Shown: positions 33,657-42,151, counted from the stretch's first letter. The stretch: 64,000 bases of DNA from Jeotgalibacillus terrae (GCF_016908195.1 NZ_JAFBDK010000003.1:62001-126000); one strand, 5' to 3'. Notes: generated by a model not told the origin, from the sequence alone. A program made the numbers and translations.

Positions 33657-34025
33657 CTATTCCTCATTCGCATGAACTAATGCAATAGATACCAGCTGAC
33701 GAACATGATCATCAGCAAGCGAGTAAAATACCAGTTTTCCCTCTTTGCGGTATTTCGCAAGCTTCATATTCCTAAGCAGGCGCAGATGATGGGATGCAGT
33801 CGCTGTCGAACATCCGATGATATTTGCGATATCGCACACACAAAGCTCATCTTCTAGTGTGAGCGCATAAGCAATTTTCACTCGTGTTGCATCTGCAAGC
33901 GCCTTGAAGATCAGCTCCACACCTTCTGCTTCAGGGATTTTCGGCTGCACTCTGTTCACTACAGCTTCGTCATAACAATACGTTTCACATGTATCCTGGG
34001 ATTGTTGGTTTGCTGATTTAACCAT
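33657..34025 (-). CDS. cadC: ArsR/SmtB-family metal-sensing repressor CadC
   Basis: A 122-residue repressor. Its metal-site cysteines match CadC: Cys13 and Cys17 at the N-terminus (TCETYC) and Cys62 and Cys64 in ELCVCD. The recognition helix region is GCSTATASHHLRLLR. It should release DNA when Cd, Pb or Zn binds. ATG follows GAGGTG, and cadA starts almost at its stop codon, so the two form an operon. Two CadC-like operators lie upstream. Confidence 0.93.
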   Translation of the reverse strand: MVKSANQQSQDTCETYCYDEAVVNRVQPKIPEAEGVELIFKALADATRVKIAYALTLEDELCVCDIANIIGCSTATASHHLRLLRNMKLAKYRKEGKLVFYSLADDHVRQLVSIALVHANEE

Positions 34026-34036
34026 ATTTGCACCTC

Positions 34037-34055
34037 ATTCAAATAATTGTTTGAT
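34037..34055. promoter_or_regulatory. Candidate CadC operator 1
   Basis: ATTCAAATAATTGTTTGAT, an inverted repeat with the half-site TTCAAA/TTTGA. It resembles the CadC operator (CAAATAAATATTTGA type) and lies 12 bases upstream of the cadC start codon. Confidence 0.7.
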
Positions 34056-34102
34056 TGTTTAGTTATAGTGTATGCGTGATGATGAGAAGATGTCAACGAT
34101 AT

Positions 34103-34122
34103 ATTCAAATGATTGTTTGAAT
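34103..34122. promoter_or_regulatory. Candidate CadC operator 2
   Basis: ATTCAAATGATTGTTTGAAT, perfect 7-bp arms around TGATTG, 66 bp upstream of operator 1. It borders the 21-bp tandem array. Confidence 0.65.
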
Positions 34123-34139
34123 GTTTGATTGTGACCTGG

Positions 34140-34391
34140 GATGTGACCTTAGATTGGGCAGATGCGACCATTATTGGCGTTTATACGACCAAAGCTGGGG
34201 TTGATACGACCATCACGGACGATTATACAACCAAAACTGGGGCAGATGCGACCATCGCGAAGCTGCATACGACCAAAACTGAGGCTGATGCGACCTTCAC
34301 GAAGCTGCATACGACCTTCACGGGCGTGCATACGACCTCCAATTGAGTTGAAGTGACCTTCACGAGCGTGTATACGACATCCAAGAAACAA
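34140..34391. repeat. Exactly phased 21-bp tandem repeat array (12 units)
   Basis: Twelve units of 21 bp with the core TACGACC or TGCGACC. The G of GACC (A in one unit, where the core reads ACAACC) falls at 34145, 34166, 34187 and so on to 34376, every 21 bp with no insertion or deletion. Units diverge between the cores (often TTCACGAAGCTG or AAAACTGGGG). Because 21 is a multiple of three, several frames on both strands stay open and give seven-residue peptide repeats, but none has a ribosome site. The array lies between the cad operators and an EamA gene. Function unknown. Confidence 0.9.
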
Positions 34392-34473
34392 AAGCATGTC
34401 CAATTCACTTCTATTCTTCCAGCTATTTTTCAAGTATGATAACACTATCGTATGATCATTGAGGTGGTAAATC

Positions 34474-35418
34474 GTGTTGAATACAAGAACAAAGGGCCTG
34501 CTATTTGTGATCGCAGGAGCAATTTTCTGGGGAGTTGGCGGGACGGTTGCACAGAAGTTATTTCAGGATTTTTCAATCAATGTAAACTGGCTGGTGACCG
34601 TTCGTCTGCTTTTAGCCGGCACATTACTGTTGCTGCTTCAGGCAAGCAGAAAAAATGCTTCCCGTGTCTTCAGTGTGTGGCGTTCTAAAAAAAGCGCGAT
34701 GCAGATGATTGTTTTCGGCTTAGCGGGTATGCTCGCCGTGCAATATACATATATGGCGTCAATCAATCATGGAAATGCCGCTGTTGCTACATTGCTTCAG
34801 TATCTGGCACCTGTCATGATTATAATCTATTTACTAACCCGCAGACTGACCGTTTTTACAAGGCAGGATGCTGTGACCTTTACCCTTGCGTTATCAGGAA
34901 CATTTCTATTACTGACCAATGGCTCCCTGTCTCAATTATCTGTACCGGTTGCCGCGATCACCTGGGGTCTATTATCAGGTGTGGCACTCGCTTTTTATAC
35001 GTTATATGCTGTTCCGTTACTAAAAGAATACGATTCCATTGTTGTTGTCGGATGGGCCATGATCATCGGCGGTCTTTCCATGGCATTCATCCACCCGCCG
35101 TGGCAGGCTGATTTTGCGGCCTTCACTCCTGAGATCTATGCCTATCTGTTGTTTGTTATACTTTTCGGGACAATGTTTGCATTCTGGTTTTATATCGAAA
35201 GCCTTCGTTACCTTGTTCCAAAAGAGACAAGCCTGATTGGCAACCTTGAACCGCTTTCAGCTGTATTAACGATGGTTGTGTGGCTGCAGGAACCATTTGG
35301 TGTATATCAATTTGTTGGGGTAGCGTGCATTATTTTAATGACGCTGTTTGTGGCATTCAGTCAAAAAAGCCCAATTAAAGCTCCACCAACAGCAAAAGCA
35401 GATCCACTCAGAGCTTAA
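34474..35418 (+). CDS. EamA-family drug/metabolite exporter
   Basis: A 314-residue DMT transporter with ten predicted spans and two EamA repeats, starting [22 protein letters not shown] and [21 protein letters not shown]-like. The second repeat ends with the conserved [19 protein letters not shown]. It probably exports a metabolite or amino acid. The start is GTG 34474 after GAGGTGG. Its last codons lie in a long hairpin. Confidence 0.88.
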   Translation: MLNTRTKGLLFVIAGAIFWGVGGTVAQKLFQDFSINVNWLVTVRLLLAGTLLLLLQASRKNASRVFSVWRSKKSAMQMIVFGLAGMLAVQYTYMASINHGNAAVATLLQYLAPVMIIIYLLTRRLTVFTRQDAVTFTLALSGTFLLLTNGSLSQLSVPVAAITWGLLSGVALAFYTLYAVPLLKEYDSIVVVGWAMIIGGLSMAFIHPPWQADFAAFTPEIYAYLLFVILFGTMFAFWFYIESLRYLVPKETSLIGNLEPLSAVLTMVVWLQEPFGVYQFVGVACIILMTLFVAFSQKSPIKAPPTAKADPLRA

Positions 35419-35438
35419 CTGCTCTGAGTGAATCTGCT
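35397..35438. terminator. Long hairpin overlapping the end of the EamA gene
   Basis: AGCAGAT-C-CACTCAGAGC pairs with GCTCTGAGTG-A-ATCTGCT, 17 paired bases and one mismatch. The stop codon of the EamA gene lies in the loop. There is no good T run, so it may stabilise or weakly terminate the transcript. Confidence 0.55.
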
Positions 35439-35457
35439 TCATGATCTCCTTATACCA

Positions 35458-35658
35458 TCAGGCAGCTTTTTCTACCCTCCACCCTGATGTTGAATATTTG
35501 TGCTTACTTCTCATCTGATCAAGCTTTTCTTTTTTTGTCTTCGTTTTTCTGACATGTGTGCTGATATCAGTTTGCGCGACACGCTTCATTTCTGCGTCAA
35601 ACGCACCATTTCTTCTTGCATGCAGCCTCTGCTTTTTTGCTTTACTCTTACTCATCAT
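35458..35658 (-). CDS. Small, highly basic hypothetical protein
   Basis: A 66-residue protein rich in Lys and Arg (SKSKAKKQRLHARRNG, then RKTKTKKEKLDQMRSKHK), without hydrophobic segments, so it could bind nucleic acid or the ribosome. ATG follows AGAGGAGAG. I do not recognise a family. Confidence 0.65.
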   Translation of the reverse strand: MMSKSKAKKQRLHARRNGAFDAEMKRVAQTDISTHVRKTKTKKEKLDQMRSKHKYSTSGWRVEKAA

Positions 35659-35738
35659 GTTCTCTCCTCTAATTCGAATTCTTTTCCCGGGATAGAACGA
35701 TCATCTTACATGAGGAACCACCCTATCCCAAAGCCCGC

Positions 35739-36227
35739 TTATTTCAAATATCCTTCCAGACGGTCCATCTGTGATGCAGTCCCCTCAACCATCCCCATCT
35801 CACTTAACTTTTCAAGTGACTCGACAGAATCAAAGAATGTTGTTGTGATCAGCTGCGTACCACCCTCTACTGGCACAAAAGCAACTTCAATATCCATCCC
35901 CGGCAGTTCAGGATTCACATTCCCTTCCTCATCCGAAAACATATCCTCATACAGGAAACGATCAGGTGCATGAATTTCCTTGAACTTTGCCAGACCCCAG
36001 GATTCCATGCCATAAAAATCACCCTGATTTTGGTCCTCACATTTCATGCAATAATGCCAATGGCCATCCGGTTCGAAATCAAATCGCTTATTTGTCGTCT
36101 TCCACCCTTTCGGACCCCACCATGCTTCTAATTCTGATGAAGTGGTGAAAGCCTCAAACAACCGCTCCTGTGACACAGAATATGTTTTCTCAATGATCAG
36201 TTTTGTCCCCTCTGTTCTCACGTTCAT
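35739..36227 (-). CDS. SRPBCC-domain protein (AHSA1 family)
   Basis: A 162-residue protein of the START/Bet v1-like fold: YSVSQERLFEAFTTSSELEAWWGPKGW is the family N-terminus, with GTQLITTTFFDSVESLEKL and SQMDRLEGYL at the end. Members bind hydrophobic ligands or act as Hsp90-activator-like domains. The specific role is unknown. ATG follows GAGGATAAAT. Confidence 0.9.
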   Translation of the reverse strand: MNVRTEGTKLIIEKTYSVSQERLFEAFTTSSELEAWWGPKGWKTTNKRFDFEPDGHWHYCMKCEDQNQGDFYGMESWGLAKFKEIHAPDRFLYEDMFSDEEGNVNPELPGMDIEVAFVPVEGGTQLITTTFFDSVESLEKLSEMGMVEGTASQMDRLEGYLK

Positions 36228-36343
36228 GATTTATCCTCCTCCATTATTTGAATACAGCCGATCTTATTGATTCTCCCACTGCTCACTTTGAATATAGCAC
36301 GAATGGAATATTCTTCAATCATTATTTTAATTTCATTCTGGTT

Positions 36344-36652
36344 CTACTGTATCCCCTTACCACCAAGCGTCTTGAGCGACTGGATCCTCTCCATCCCGGT
36401 GATAATCGGTTTCGCACGACTGATCAGCCTCTGCGTTGCTTCAAGTGACAATGACGCCTGGTGAGCATCTTCGTCACGCCACGTTTCATATACATATACT
36501 GTATCTGCTTCACTTTCAGACACACTTACGATATAGACCTCACACGCTTCAAAATCCCGCATCGATTCAGCCGCCTCAAGCAGGATATCTGTAAGCAGAT
36601 CCCGATTTTCCTCTTCTACCGTGAATTTACCAAACAAGCTGAACTTACTCAT
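36344..36652 (-). CDS. Antibiotic biosynthesis monooxygenase-domain protein
   Basis: A 102-residue ABM-fold protein (putative quinol monooxygenase type) with KFTVEEENRDLLTDILLEAA, CEVYIVSVSESEADTVYVYE and the conserved WRDEDAHQASL. Small dimeric ABM proteins oxidise quinols or act on haem. The substrate is unknown. ATG follows AAGGAACC. Confidence 0.85.
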   Translation of the reverse strand: MSKFSLFGKFTVEEENRDLLTDILLEAAESMRDFEACEVYIVSVSESEADTVYVYETWRDEDAHQASLSLEATQRLISRAKPIITGMERIQSLKTLGGKGIQ

Positions 36653-36693
36653 CGTGGTTCCTCCATTTCTTTAGAAGCTATTTTTAATTTGAG

Positions 36694-37179
36694 TCAATCG
36701 TAATTAAACACATGCCGCACTAATTCTTCTTCATTTCCCCCTTTCACAACAATTATGTACGATTCATCCTCAGGTATGTCACCCAGATTGATTAATGTCT
36801 GATTCGCAGCATAAATTAGTTCATTTAAGCTTTCTTCAACGCTTTGAGTAGATGGGCTAAACGATGTGTTCAAAATAAGTCTGGTTGGCTCAGGATTAAA
36901 ATCAATTGTGACTCCATTGTATTGAGAAAACATACCCCCAAGCACTTCTTCAACCTGCGGGACCACTTCAAACCAATGTCTCTCTGGACTTACAGCCACA
37001 GGTTGAACCCCATTATTAACGTTATTCGATTGGATAACTAAAATAATCAGAATGCTGCAAATAACAGCGATCGCTTCAATTGAGTGCTGACTCATCCTTT
37101 TTTTACTTTTAATTGTTTTTCTATAATTCTGTTGTATGCTTCTGGCTTTAGAATCAGTTTTTAACAGGATGCCTGACAC
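36694..37179 (-). CDS. Hypothetical membrane-anchored protein
   Basis: Up to 161 residues with one hydrophobic segment (AIAVICSILIILVIQ, near residues 36-50) after a basic head, then an external domain with HWFEVVPQVEEVL and YIIVVKGGNEEELV. The start is not settled: GTG 37179 abuts GGGGAG too closely, and the later ATG (MSQHSIEA) lies directly after an A-rich GG. The family was not recognised. Confidence 0.6.
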   Translation of the reverse strand: MSGILLKTDSKARSIQQNYRKTIKSKKRMSQHSIEAIAVICSILIILVIQSNNVNNGVQPVAVSPERHWFEVVPQVEEVLGGMFSQYNGVTIDFNPEPTRLILNTSFSPSTQSVEESLNELIYAANQTLINLGDIPEDESYIIVVKGGNEEELVRHVFNYD

Positions 37180-37357
37180 CTCCCCAATTTTTTAAAAAAG
37201 CTGATAATATTCATAATAATAAGAATATTTAAAAGGCGTCCATTCATGTACTTAGACAATTTAAGTTTACCATATATTTTTACACTTGGAAGTCAGTTTC
37301 CTGTTGTGATTGATTCATTCCCTCCCTTACTTCAACTACATCCTTTAAAACAGCCCA

Positions 37358-37398
37358 TACAAAAAGGTTCCCGCTTAATAGCCTGGAACCTTTTTGTA
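37358..37398 (-). terminator. Terminator of the aldo/keto reductase gene
   Basis: TACAAAAAGGTTCC/GGAACCTTTTTGTA hairpin with A and T tracts within the stem, just after the reductase stop codon on the minus strand. Confidence 0.82.
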
Positions 37399-37400
37399 CA

Positions 37401-38390
37401 TCATTTATTTTCAGGCAGGATCGCTCTCGCAGAAACCAGCTTTTTTTCCACCAGTTCATCCCAGAATCCTGCAGGAATCTCTGCTTTCAGCGCCTGCAGA
37501 TCTTCTTTAATCCGGTCAGGTCTTGTTGAGCCGGTTACTACTGCTTTTACTGCCGGATGTGCGGTTGAAAACTGCAGTGCAGCATCCTTCAGCTTCACTC
37601 CATGATTTAATGCAACCTCATTGAATTTATCAACGCGCGCTTTGATTTCAGGCGTGATTTCCTGATAATCAAAGTGATCACCGCCAAGTAATGCGCCAGA
37701 GTTAAATGCCGACCCGATCACAAGTCCGCCTCCGCTTTTCTCAGCAAGTGGCATCATCCGTTCAAGTGCTCGCTCATGCTGCAATAGCGTATATTGAGTA
37801 GCCGATAAGCTGAGGTCAGGATGAGCTTCCTCAAGTTCAAGCGCGACTTCAATCGGGGTTGTCGTATTCACTCCAAGCCCCCATGCTTTAATCACACCTT
37901 CATCTCTCAGGCGATCCAGCACTTTGAACGCTCCATTACGCGCCTCATCAAACTTTGTAACCCACTCATCACCTAGGAAGTCCGGTGAAATATCATGTAC
38001 ATACACCATATCCAGGCGATCTGTCTTCAAACGTTTCAGGCTGTCCTCAATCGATCTGAGCGTCCCGTCCTCTGTGTAATCTGTCTGGATCTTATTTTTC
38101 CGGCCGTATTCGAACAGTCCTTCTTTCTCTTCCGTTTCATCCAATACAATCCGTCCCACTTTTGAGCTAAGCAGATACTCATCACGGTTATAAGATGACA
38201 GCACCTCGCCAAGTCTGATCTCAGCCAGTCCCGCTCCGTAAAATGGTGCAGTATCAAAATAACGGATGCCTTCATTCCACGCTGACTGGATCGTCTTCAT
38301 CGCTTCCTCTTCAGGTACATCCCTGAACATATTGCCTAAGGGCGCAGTTCCAAGACCCAGTTTATGCTGTATTGTTAAGTCATTTTTCAT
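37401..38390 (-). CDS. Aldo/keto reductase family oxidoreductase
   Basis: NAD(P)H-dependent reductase of 329 residues with a TIM barrel. Catalytic features are the Asp and Tyr in RYFDTAPFYGAGLAE, the Lys in LLSSKVGR, and the His in MVYVHDISPD. The end has VKAVVTGSTRPDRIKEDL, the cofactor-binding part. It is closest in look to the D-threo-aldose (fucose) dehydrogenase-like group. ATG follows AAAGAGGTG. It is divergent from hxlA. Confidence 0.9.
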   Translation of the reverse strand: MKNDLTIQHKLGLGTAPLGNMFRDVPEEEAMKTIQSAWNEGIRYFDTAPFYGAGLAEIRLGEVLSSYNRDEYLLSSKVGRIVLDETEEKEGLFEYGRKNKIQTDYTEDGTLRSIEDSLKRLKTDRLDMVYVHDISPDFLGDEWVTKFDEARNGAFKVLDRLRDEGVIKAWGLGVNTTTPIEVALELEEAHPDLSLSATQYTLLQHERALERMMPLAEKSGGGLVIGSAFNSGALLGGDHFDYQEITPEIKARVDKFNEVALNHGVKLKDAALQFSTAHPAVKAVVTGSTRPDRIKEDLQALKAEIPAGFWDELVEKKLVSARAILPENK

Positions 38391-38701
38391 GTTTGTACAC
38401 CTCTTTCAGATAATTGATGGTTCAAAGAATATATGTAGATGTCTACCCGGTGTGAAACTGGTTAAACAGATGAACCATTACAAGCGGTTTGTGCACACAT
38501 CGCATAAGTCTCTTTGGTTGATAATGAGTCTGATTCAGATTAGACTACAAAAACGGCTTTAAATGTGAGGGTCTTCAGGGAAAGTTTTTTAGTGAAGACG
38601 CAATAACTGACCACCTAAAGCCTGCAGATCGTTAGAGAAAAAATGAACAATAAGGATGATCAGTCCTTACACCACAAAATTTTGTTTAGGAGTGATTGTC
38701 G
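38391..38701. other. Divergent intergenic region upstream of hxlA
   Basis: A 311-bp region with no gene. It contains three inverted repeats: AGTCT-N10-AGACT (38527-38546), GTCTTCA-N15-TGAAGAC (about 38570-38598), and TAAGGA-TGATCAG-TCCTTA (38651-38669) just before the hxlA ribosome site. In B. subtilis, hxlAB is activated by HxlR when formaldehyde is present; no hxlR gene is found next to this operon. Confidence 0.5.
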
Positions 38702-39334
38702 ATGAAATTGCAATTAGCATTAGATTTAGTAGATATTCCACAGGCCATTGAATTGGTGAAGGAAGTAGAAGATTATGTAGATGTAGTAGAAATCGGTACG
38801 CCGGTTGTGATCAACGAAGGACTTAAAGCCGTTAAAGAAATGAAGGCTGCGTTCCCTGAGCTGACTGTTCTTGCTGACCTGAAAATCATGGATGCAGCAG
38901 GTTATGAAGTAAGCCAGGCATCTGCTGCAGGTGCTGATATTGTAACAATTCTTGGTGCTGCTGAAGACGCATCAATCAAAGGCGCCGTTGAAGAAGCAAA
39001 AAAACAGGGCAAGCAGATCCTTGTTGATATGATCGCTGTTAAAGATATTGCCACTCGAGCGAAAGAGCTTGATGAGCTTGGAGTTGATTATATCTGTGTT
39101 CACACTGGATATGACCTGCAGGCAGTCGGTCAGAATTCATTTGAAGACCTGGCAACGATTAAAAGCGTTGTGAAAAATGCTAAAACAGCAGTTGCAGGCG
39201 GTATCAAACTTGATACACTTCCGGAAGTTATTAAAGCTCAGCCGGATCTTGTGATCGTTGGCGGTGGCATTACAGGGCAGGACGACAAGCAGGCTGCAGC
39301 TTCTAAAATGAAAGAACTCATCACACAGGGTTAA
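38702..39334 (+). CDS. hxlA: 3-hexulose-6-phosphate synthase HxlA
   Basis: Aldolase of the ribulose monophosphate pathway, joining formaldehyde and ribulose 5-phosphate, 210 residues. It is of the orotidine decarboxylase-like superfamily: KLQLALDLVD at the start, VDVVEIGTPVVINEG, the metal/phosphate motif VLADLKIMDAAGYE, CVHTGYD, and VAGGIKLDT / IVGGGITG for phosphate. ATG 38702 sits 8 bases after AGGAG; an in-frame TTG lies at 38696. hxlB follows 6 bases later. Confidence 0.96.
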   Translation: MKLQLALDLVDIPQAIELVKEVEDYVDVVEIGTPVVINEGLKAVKEMKAAFPELTVLADLKIMDAAGYEVSQASAAGADIVTILGAAEDASIKGAVEEAKKQGKQILVDMIAVKDIATRAKELDELGVDYICVHTGYDLQAVGQNSFEDLATIKSVVKNAKTAVAGGIKLDTLPEVIKAQPDLVIVGGGITGQDDKQAAASKMKELITQG

Positions 39335-39340
39335 TCAGTC

Positions 39341-39901
39341 ATGACGCAGACCACTCACTATTTTAAAAGTATTCTTGATGAGTTAAGTCGTGCAGCAGAC
39401 TTACTTTCAGAAGAGCAGGCTGAAAAGCTCGTGAAACAACTCATTGCCACAAATAAAATCTTTGTGGCAGGAGCCGGCAGATCAGGTCTTATGGGCAAAT
39501 CCTTTGTGATGCGCATGATGCATATGGGGCTCGATGCATATGTAGTTGGCGAGACAGTGACAGCGAACCTGGAACAGGACGATATCCTGATTATCGCTTC
39601 GGGATCAGGAGAGACGAAGAGCCTGGTCTCCATGGCTGAAAAGGCCAAAAGCCTGGGCGGAAAAGTGATTGCTGTCACGATAAATGCAGATTCAACAATT
39701 GGAAAACTTGCAGATCAGGTCATTAAAATGCCCGGTTCTCCTAAAGATCAATCGGAAAATGCATACGAAACCATTCAGCCGATGGGATCCCTTTTCGAAC
39801 AAACCCTTCTATTATTCTTTGACGCAGTGATTCTGCGTTATATGGAGAAAAAAGGACTGGATTCTGATACGATGTATGGCAAACATGCGAACTTAGAATA
39901 A
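39341..39901 (+). CDS. hxlB: 6-phospho-3-hexuloisomerase HxlB
   Basis: Isomerase that converts hexulose 6-phosphate to fructose 6-phosphate, 186 residues, a single SIS domain. The sugar-phosphate sites are FVAGAGRSGLMGKSF and IIASGSGETKSLVS; the end has MGSLFEQTLLLFFDAVILRYM. Together with HxlA it removes formaldehyde and feeds it into fructose 6-phosphate. A strong terminator follows. Confidence 0.96.
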   Translation: MTQTTHYFKSILDELSRAADLLSEEQAEKLVKQLIATNKIFVAGAGRSGLMGKSFVMRMMHMGLDAYVVGETVTANLEQDDILIIASGSGETKSLVSMAEKAKSLGGKVIAVTINADSTIGKLADQVIKMPGSPKDQSENAYETIQPMGSLFEQTLLLFFDAVILRYMEKKGLDSDTMYGKHANLE

Positions 39902-39912
39902 ATCACACACAT

Positions 39913-39962
39913 ACAGAAAGACCGAAAGCGCTCAAAAGCGCTTCACGGTCTTTCTGTTTTTT
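39913..39962 (+). terminator. Terminator of hxlAB
   Basis: Stem ACAGAAAGACCG.AAGCGCT/AGCGCTT.CGGTCTTTCTGT followed by six T. Confidence 0.92.
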
Positions 39963-39969
39963 GTATCAT

Positions 39970-39996
39970 GAAGACCAGGGACTGTCCCGGGTCTTC
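39970..39996. repeat. Intergenic hairpin GAAGACC..GGTCTTC
   Basis: GAAGACC-A-GGGAC-T-GTCCC-G-GGTCTTC, two perfect stems with one mismatch between them. It lies right beside a second hairpin at 39998. Confidence 0.65.
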
Positions 39997-39997
39997 A

Positions 39998-40028
39998 GCG
40001 TAGTACAGGGTCAGACCCTCTACTACGC
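39998..40028. repeat. Intergenic hairpin with a GGGTCAGACCC centre
   Basis: GCGTAGTA / TACTACGC, perfect 8-bp outer arms around CAGGGTCAGACCCTC. It lies at the 3' end of the ABC permease gene on the minus strand. Confidence 0.65.
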
Positions 40029-40029
40029 A

Positions 40030-40752
40030 CTACAACTTCACCCTCACTCTCTTCGTTGTCACCCGAATCACCCACAGGGAAATGCCAATTAACACAATTG
40101 ATACCCCAAATGAAATGAATAGTGACAGATTTTCAGAGGCATCCAGCGACAACATACTGTGAAGCGGTGTGTCCAGCTGATTTGTCCAGAGAAGGTCCAT
40201 CATAAAGATCAGTGCAAGTGCACCCGGAATATACAGGAGTAATCCCCAGCCACTGTAGCGGTAATTGCCCGCTCCGATCAGCCAGCCGGCCAGATAATAG
40301 ACGAATATATTTAGTGTATAGACCAGGAAAATCAGAAACCATGAAGCACCCTCACCCAGATATGTCACAAAATTCACAGGGGCAATCAACTGCTCGATGC
40401 CGCCAATGATGACCGCGATAATCATAAAAATTGCTGAAAGCGTCAAAGCTGCAATGGCAGCGCCTGTGAAGTAATCTTTTCGCGTAATACCTGTTTTCAC
40501 AAACCAGCTTAGAAACTTTGGCACTGACAGAATGCCGACAACCAGCATGAAAATTTTATAAGGGTTTTCAATAAAATGAATAAACCCCTGAAAAGCTGCT
40601 TCTTCATCGTTTAAGACAATTTTAAAATCTGTAAAGATCTGTAAACTAATGAATAGCAGCAGCACAATCCCGATCATCCAGGTTGACCACCCAAACTGCA
40701 TAAAGGTCATGTCAAAAGCGATTTTTAAGTCCTTGCGTTTATTTTGCTCCAT
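40030..40752 (-). CDS. ABC transporter permease, YtrA-regulon type
   Basis: A 240-residue membrane protein with six hydrophobic segments and no soluble domain. It is the permease of the GntR-ATPase-permease operon. ATG 40752 follows AGGAGGGG and overlaps the end of the ATPase gene by 14 bases; the longer upstream frame is the ATPase gene read out of frame. Systems of this shape (YtrA-YtrB-like) respond to cell-wall stress in Bacillus; that role is inferred. Confidence 0.82.
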   Translation of the reverse strand: MEQNKRKDLKIAFDMTFMQFGWSTWMIGIVLLLFISLQIFTDFKIVLNDEEAAFQGFIHFIENPYKIFMLVVGILSVPKFLSWFVKTGITRKDYFTGAAIAALTLSAIFMIIAVIIGGIEQLIAPVNFVTYLGEGASWFLIFLVYTLNIFVYYLAGWLIGAGNYRYSGWGLLLYIPGALALIFMMDLLWTNQLDTPLHSMLSLDASENLSLFISFGVSIVLIGISLWVIRVTTKRVRVKL

Positions 40753-41626
40753 GCTGCCCCTCCTCCTTAGTGAGGTGAATAAACAGATCCTGAAGTGAAA
40801 CAGGTCCGATCTCAAGCCCTGACTGTGCGGCGCGAACCAGCTGTTCTTCCGTAAGCGGGTCAATGACCATGACTGACTTCGTTCCACCGAGCTTTTGTGT
40901 GTGAATCTGATGCATACCGGCCACGAATTCATCCACCAGTTCAGCGGCGCCAGTTATGGATGCTCCTTTTTCAAGTACTGCATCAACCGGTTCATGTAAG
41001 AGCACTTTTCCCTTATGCAGGATCACTGCTTCTTCAAATAGGTAATCCATTTCAGAAACGAGGTGTGTAGATAAAATCATCGTCCTCGGGTAACGCGCGT
41101 GATCTTCCAGCACCTGCTGATAAAAGAGTTCACGCGTCGGTGCGTCCATCCCGGAGTATGTCTCATCAAAAATGGTGATAGGTGAGCGGGAAGCAAGCCC
41201 AATAATTGCGTTCAGGACTGACTGCATCCCTTTTGACAATTTATATACCGGCTTATTTAAAGGAAGATGAAAGAGTTCCACTAATTCCATTGCATAGTCA
41301 GTGTCATAATCCGGCTTATATTCTGCAATGGCTTCGAGGTAGGTTTTCACTTTTTCAGACTCATCATTGAGGGCTTTTTCATAGACACACGTCACTCGCT
41401 GCATCAGTTCAGCATTTTCAAAAAGCGGCTGTCCGTTCATCTGAATTGATCCTTCATCCGGCTTTGCAAAAGAGGCAAGCAGTGACAAAAGCGTTGTTTT
41501 TCCGGCACCATTGCGGCCAATCAGTCCGTATATCTTCTCTCCATCAAGCTTCAGCGATACACGGTCAAGCGCATGGAATTTTTTATATTTAACAGAAACC
41601 TGATCAATTACAATATCAGCTGTCAC
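40739..41626 (-). CDS. ABC transporter ATP-binding protein (YtrB-like)
   Basis: A 295-residue ATPase. Walker A is GRNGAGKTT, the signature is the variant LSKGMQS, and Walker B is ITIFDETYSGMD, with the unusual DET of the YtrB group. The switch His is in STHLVSEMD. The C-terminal 60 residues form a regulatory-type extension. GTG start, overlapping the GntR stop by four bases. Confidence 0.9.
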   Translation of the reverse strand: MTADIVIDQVSVKYKKFHALDRVSLKLDGEKIYGLIGRNGAGKTTLLSLLASFAKPDEGSIQMNGQPLFENAELMQRVTCVYEKALNDESEKVKTYLEAIAEYKPDYDTDYAMELVELFHLPLNKPVYKLSKGMQSVLNAIIGLASRSPITIFDETYSGMDAPTRELFYQQVLEDHARYPRTMILSTHLVSEMDYLFEEAVILHKGKVLLHEPVDAVLEKGASITGAAELVDEFVAGMHQIHTQKLGGTKSVMVIDPLTEEQLVRAAQSGLEIGPVSLQDLFIHLTKEEGQHGAK

Positions 41627-42000
41627 TGTTCACCCCGTCCTTTCATCTCTTTCATGATTTTTGTTAATTCGTCTTGTGATATGCCAAGCTTCTCTGCTTC
41701 CTGCAGCATGGGTAACATATATTGATCCACAAACCCCTTCTTTCTCTGTTCAATCAACATTTCTTTTGCCCCCTCTGCAACAAACATACCAACACCCCTT
41801 TTTTTATAGATGATCCCTGCATCCACCAGCAAATTGATGCCTTTTGCCACGGTTAAATGATTAATCTTATAAAACGTTACGAGCTGCGTCGTTGATGGAA
41901 TCTGATCATGTTCTTTCAGCTGGTCATTCACAATCTGGTCTTCAATCCGATCTTTGATCTGCATAAAGATCGGCTTACTGTCATTCAGTGAGTGGCTCAA
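41623..42000 (-). CDS. GntR-family regulator (YtrA subfamily)
   Basis: A 125-residue regulator: the winged helix-turn-helix KPIFMQIKDRIEDQIVNDQL / IPSTTQLVTFYKINHLTV / GIIYKKRGVGMFV, and only a short C-terminal dimerisation helix, as in YtrA. It probably represses its own ABC operon until a signal arrives. The start is TTG 42000 after AAGGCGGTGATG. A palindromic site lies upstream. Confidence 0.9.
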   Translation of the reverse strand: MSHSLNDSKPIFMQIKDRIEDQIVNDQLKEHDQIPSTTQLVTFYKINHLTVAKGINLLVDAGIIYKKRGVGMFVAEGAKEMLIEQRKKGFVDQYMLPMLQEAEKLGISQDELTKIMKEMKGRGEQ

Positions 42001-42030
42001 TCGTACATCACCGCCTTTTGTTTTATGGTT

Positions 42031-42054
42031 ATATAGTTATGTATATAAGTATAT
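42031..42054. promoter_or_regulatory. Candidate GntR/YtrA operator
   Basis: Imperfect 24-bp palindrome ATATAGTTATGT/ATATAAGTATAT, 31 bases upstream of the GntR start codon. Binding by the GntR protein is inferred from position and symmetry. Confidence 0.55.
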
Positions 42055-42096
42055 GTCTAACCCTTATTTTGTGCAATAGATCTTTTTAATTTTCAC

Positions 42097-42132
42097 TAAA
42101 AAACCCTTTAGCATCGTTCAACCAAAGGGTTT
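42097..42132 (-). terminator. Terminator of the SDR gene
   Basis: Stem AAACCCTTT/AAAGGGTTT and a T run on the minus strand. Confidence 0.82.
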
Positions 42133-42151
42133 CTGTTCCAGTATATTTTAT

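Noticed and set aside
34140-34391. 21-bp array as a CRISPR array
   Set aside because: Units are contiguous with no unique spacers, 21 bp is too short for repeat plus spacer, and no cas genes are present.
34113-34445. Open frames on both strands across the 21-bp array as real proteins
   Set aside because: They exist because the period is a multiple of three; they overlap one another and none has a ribosome site.
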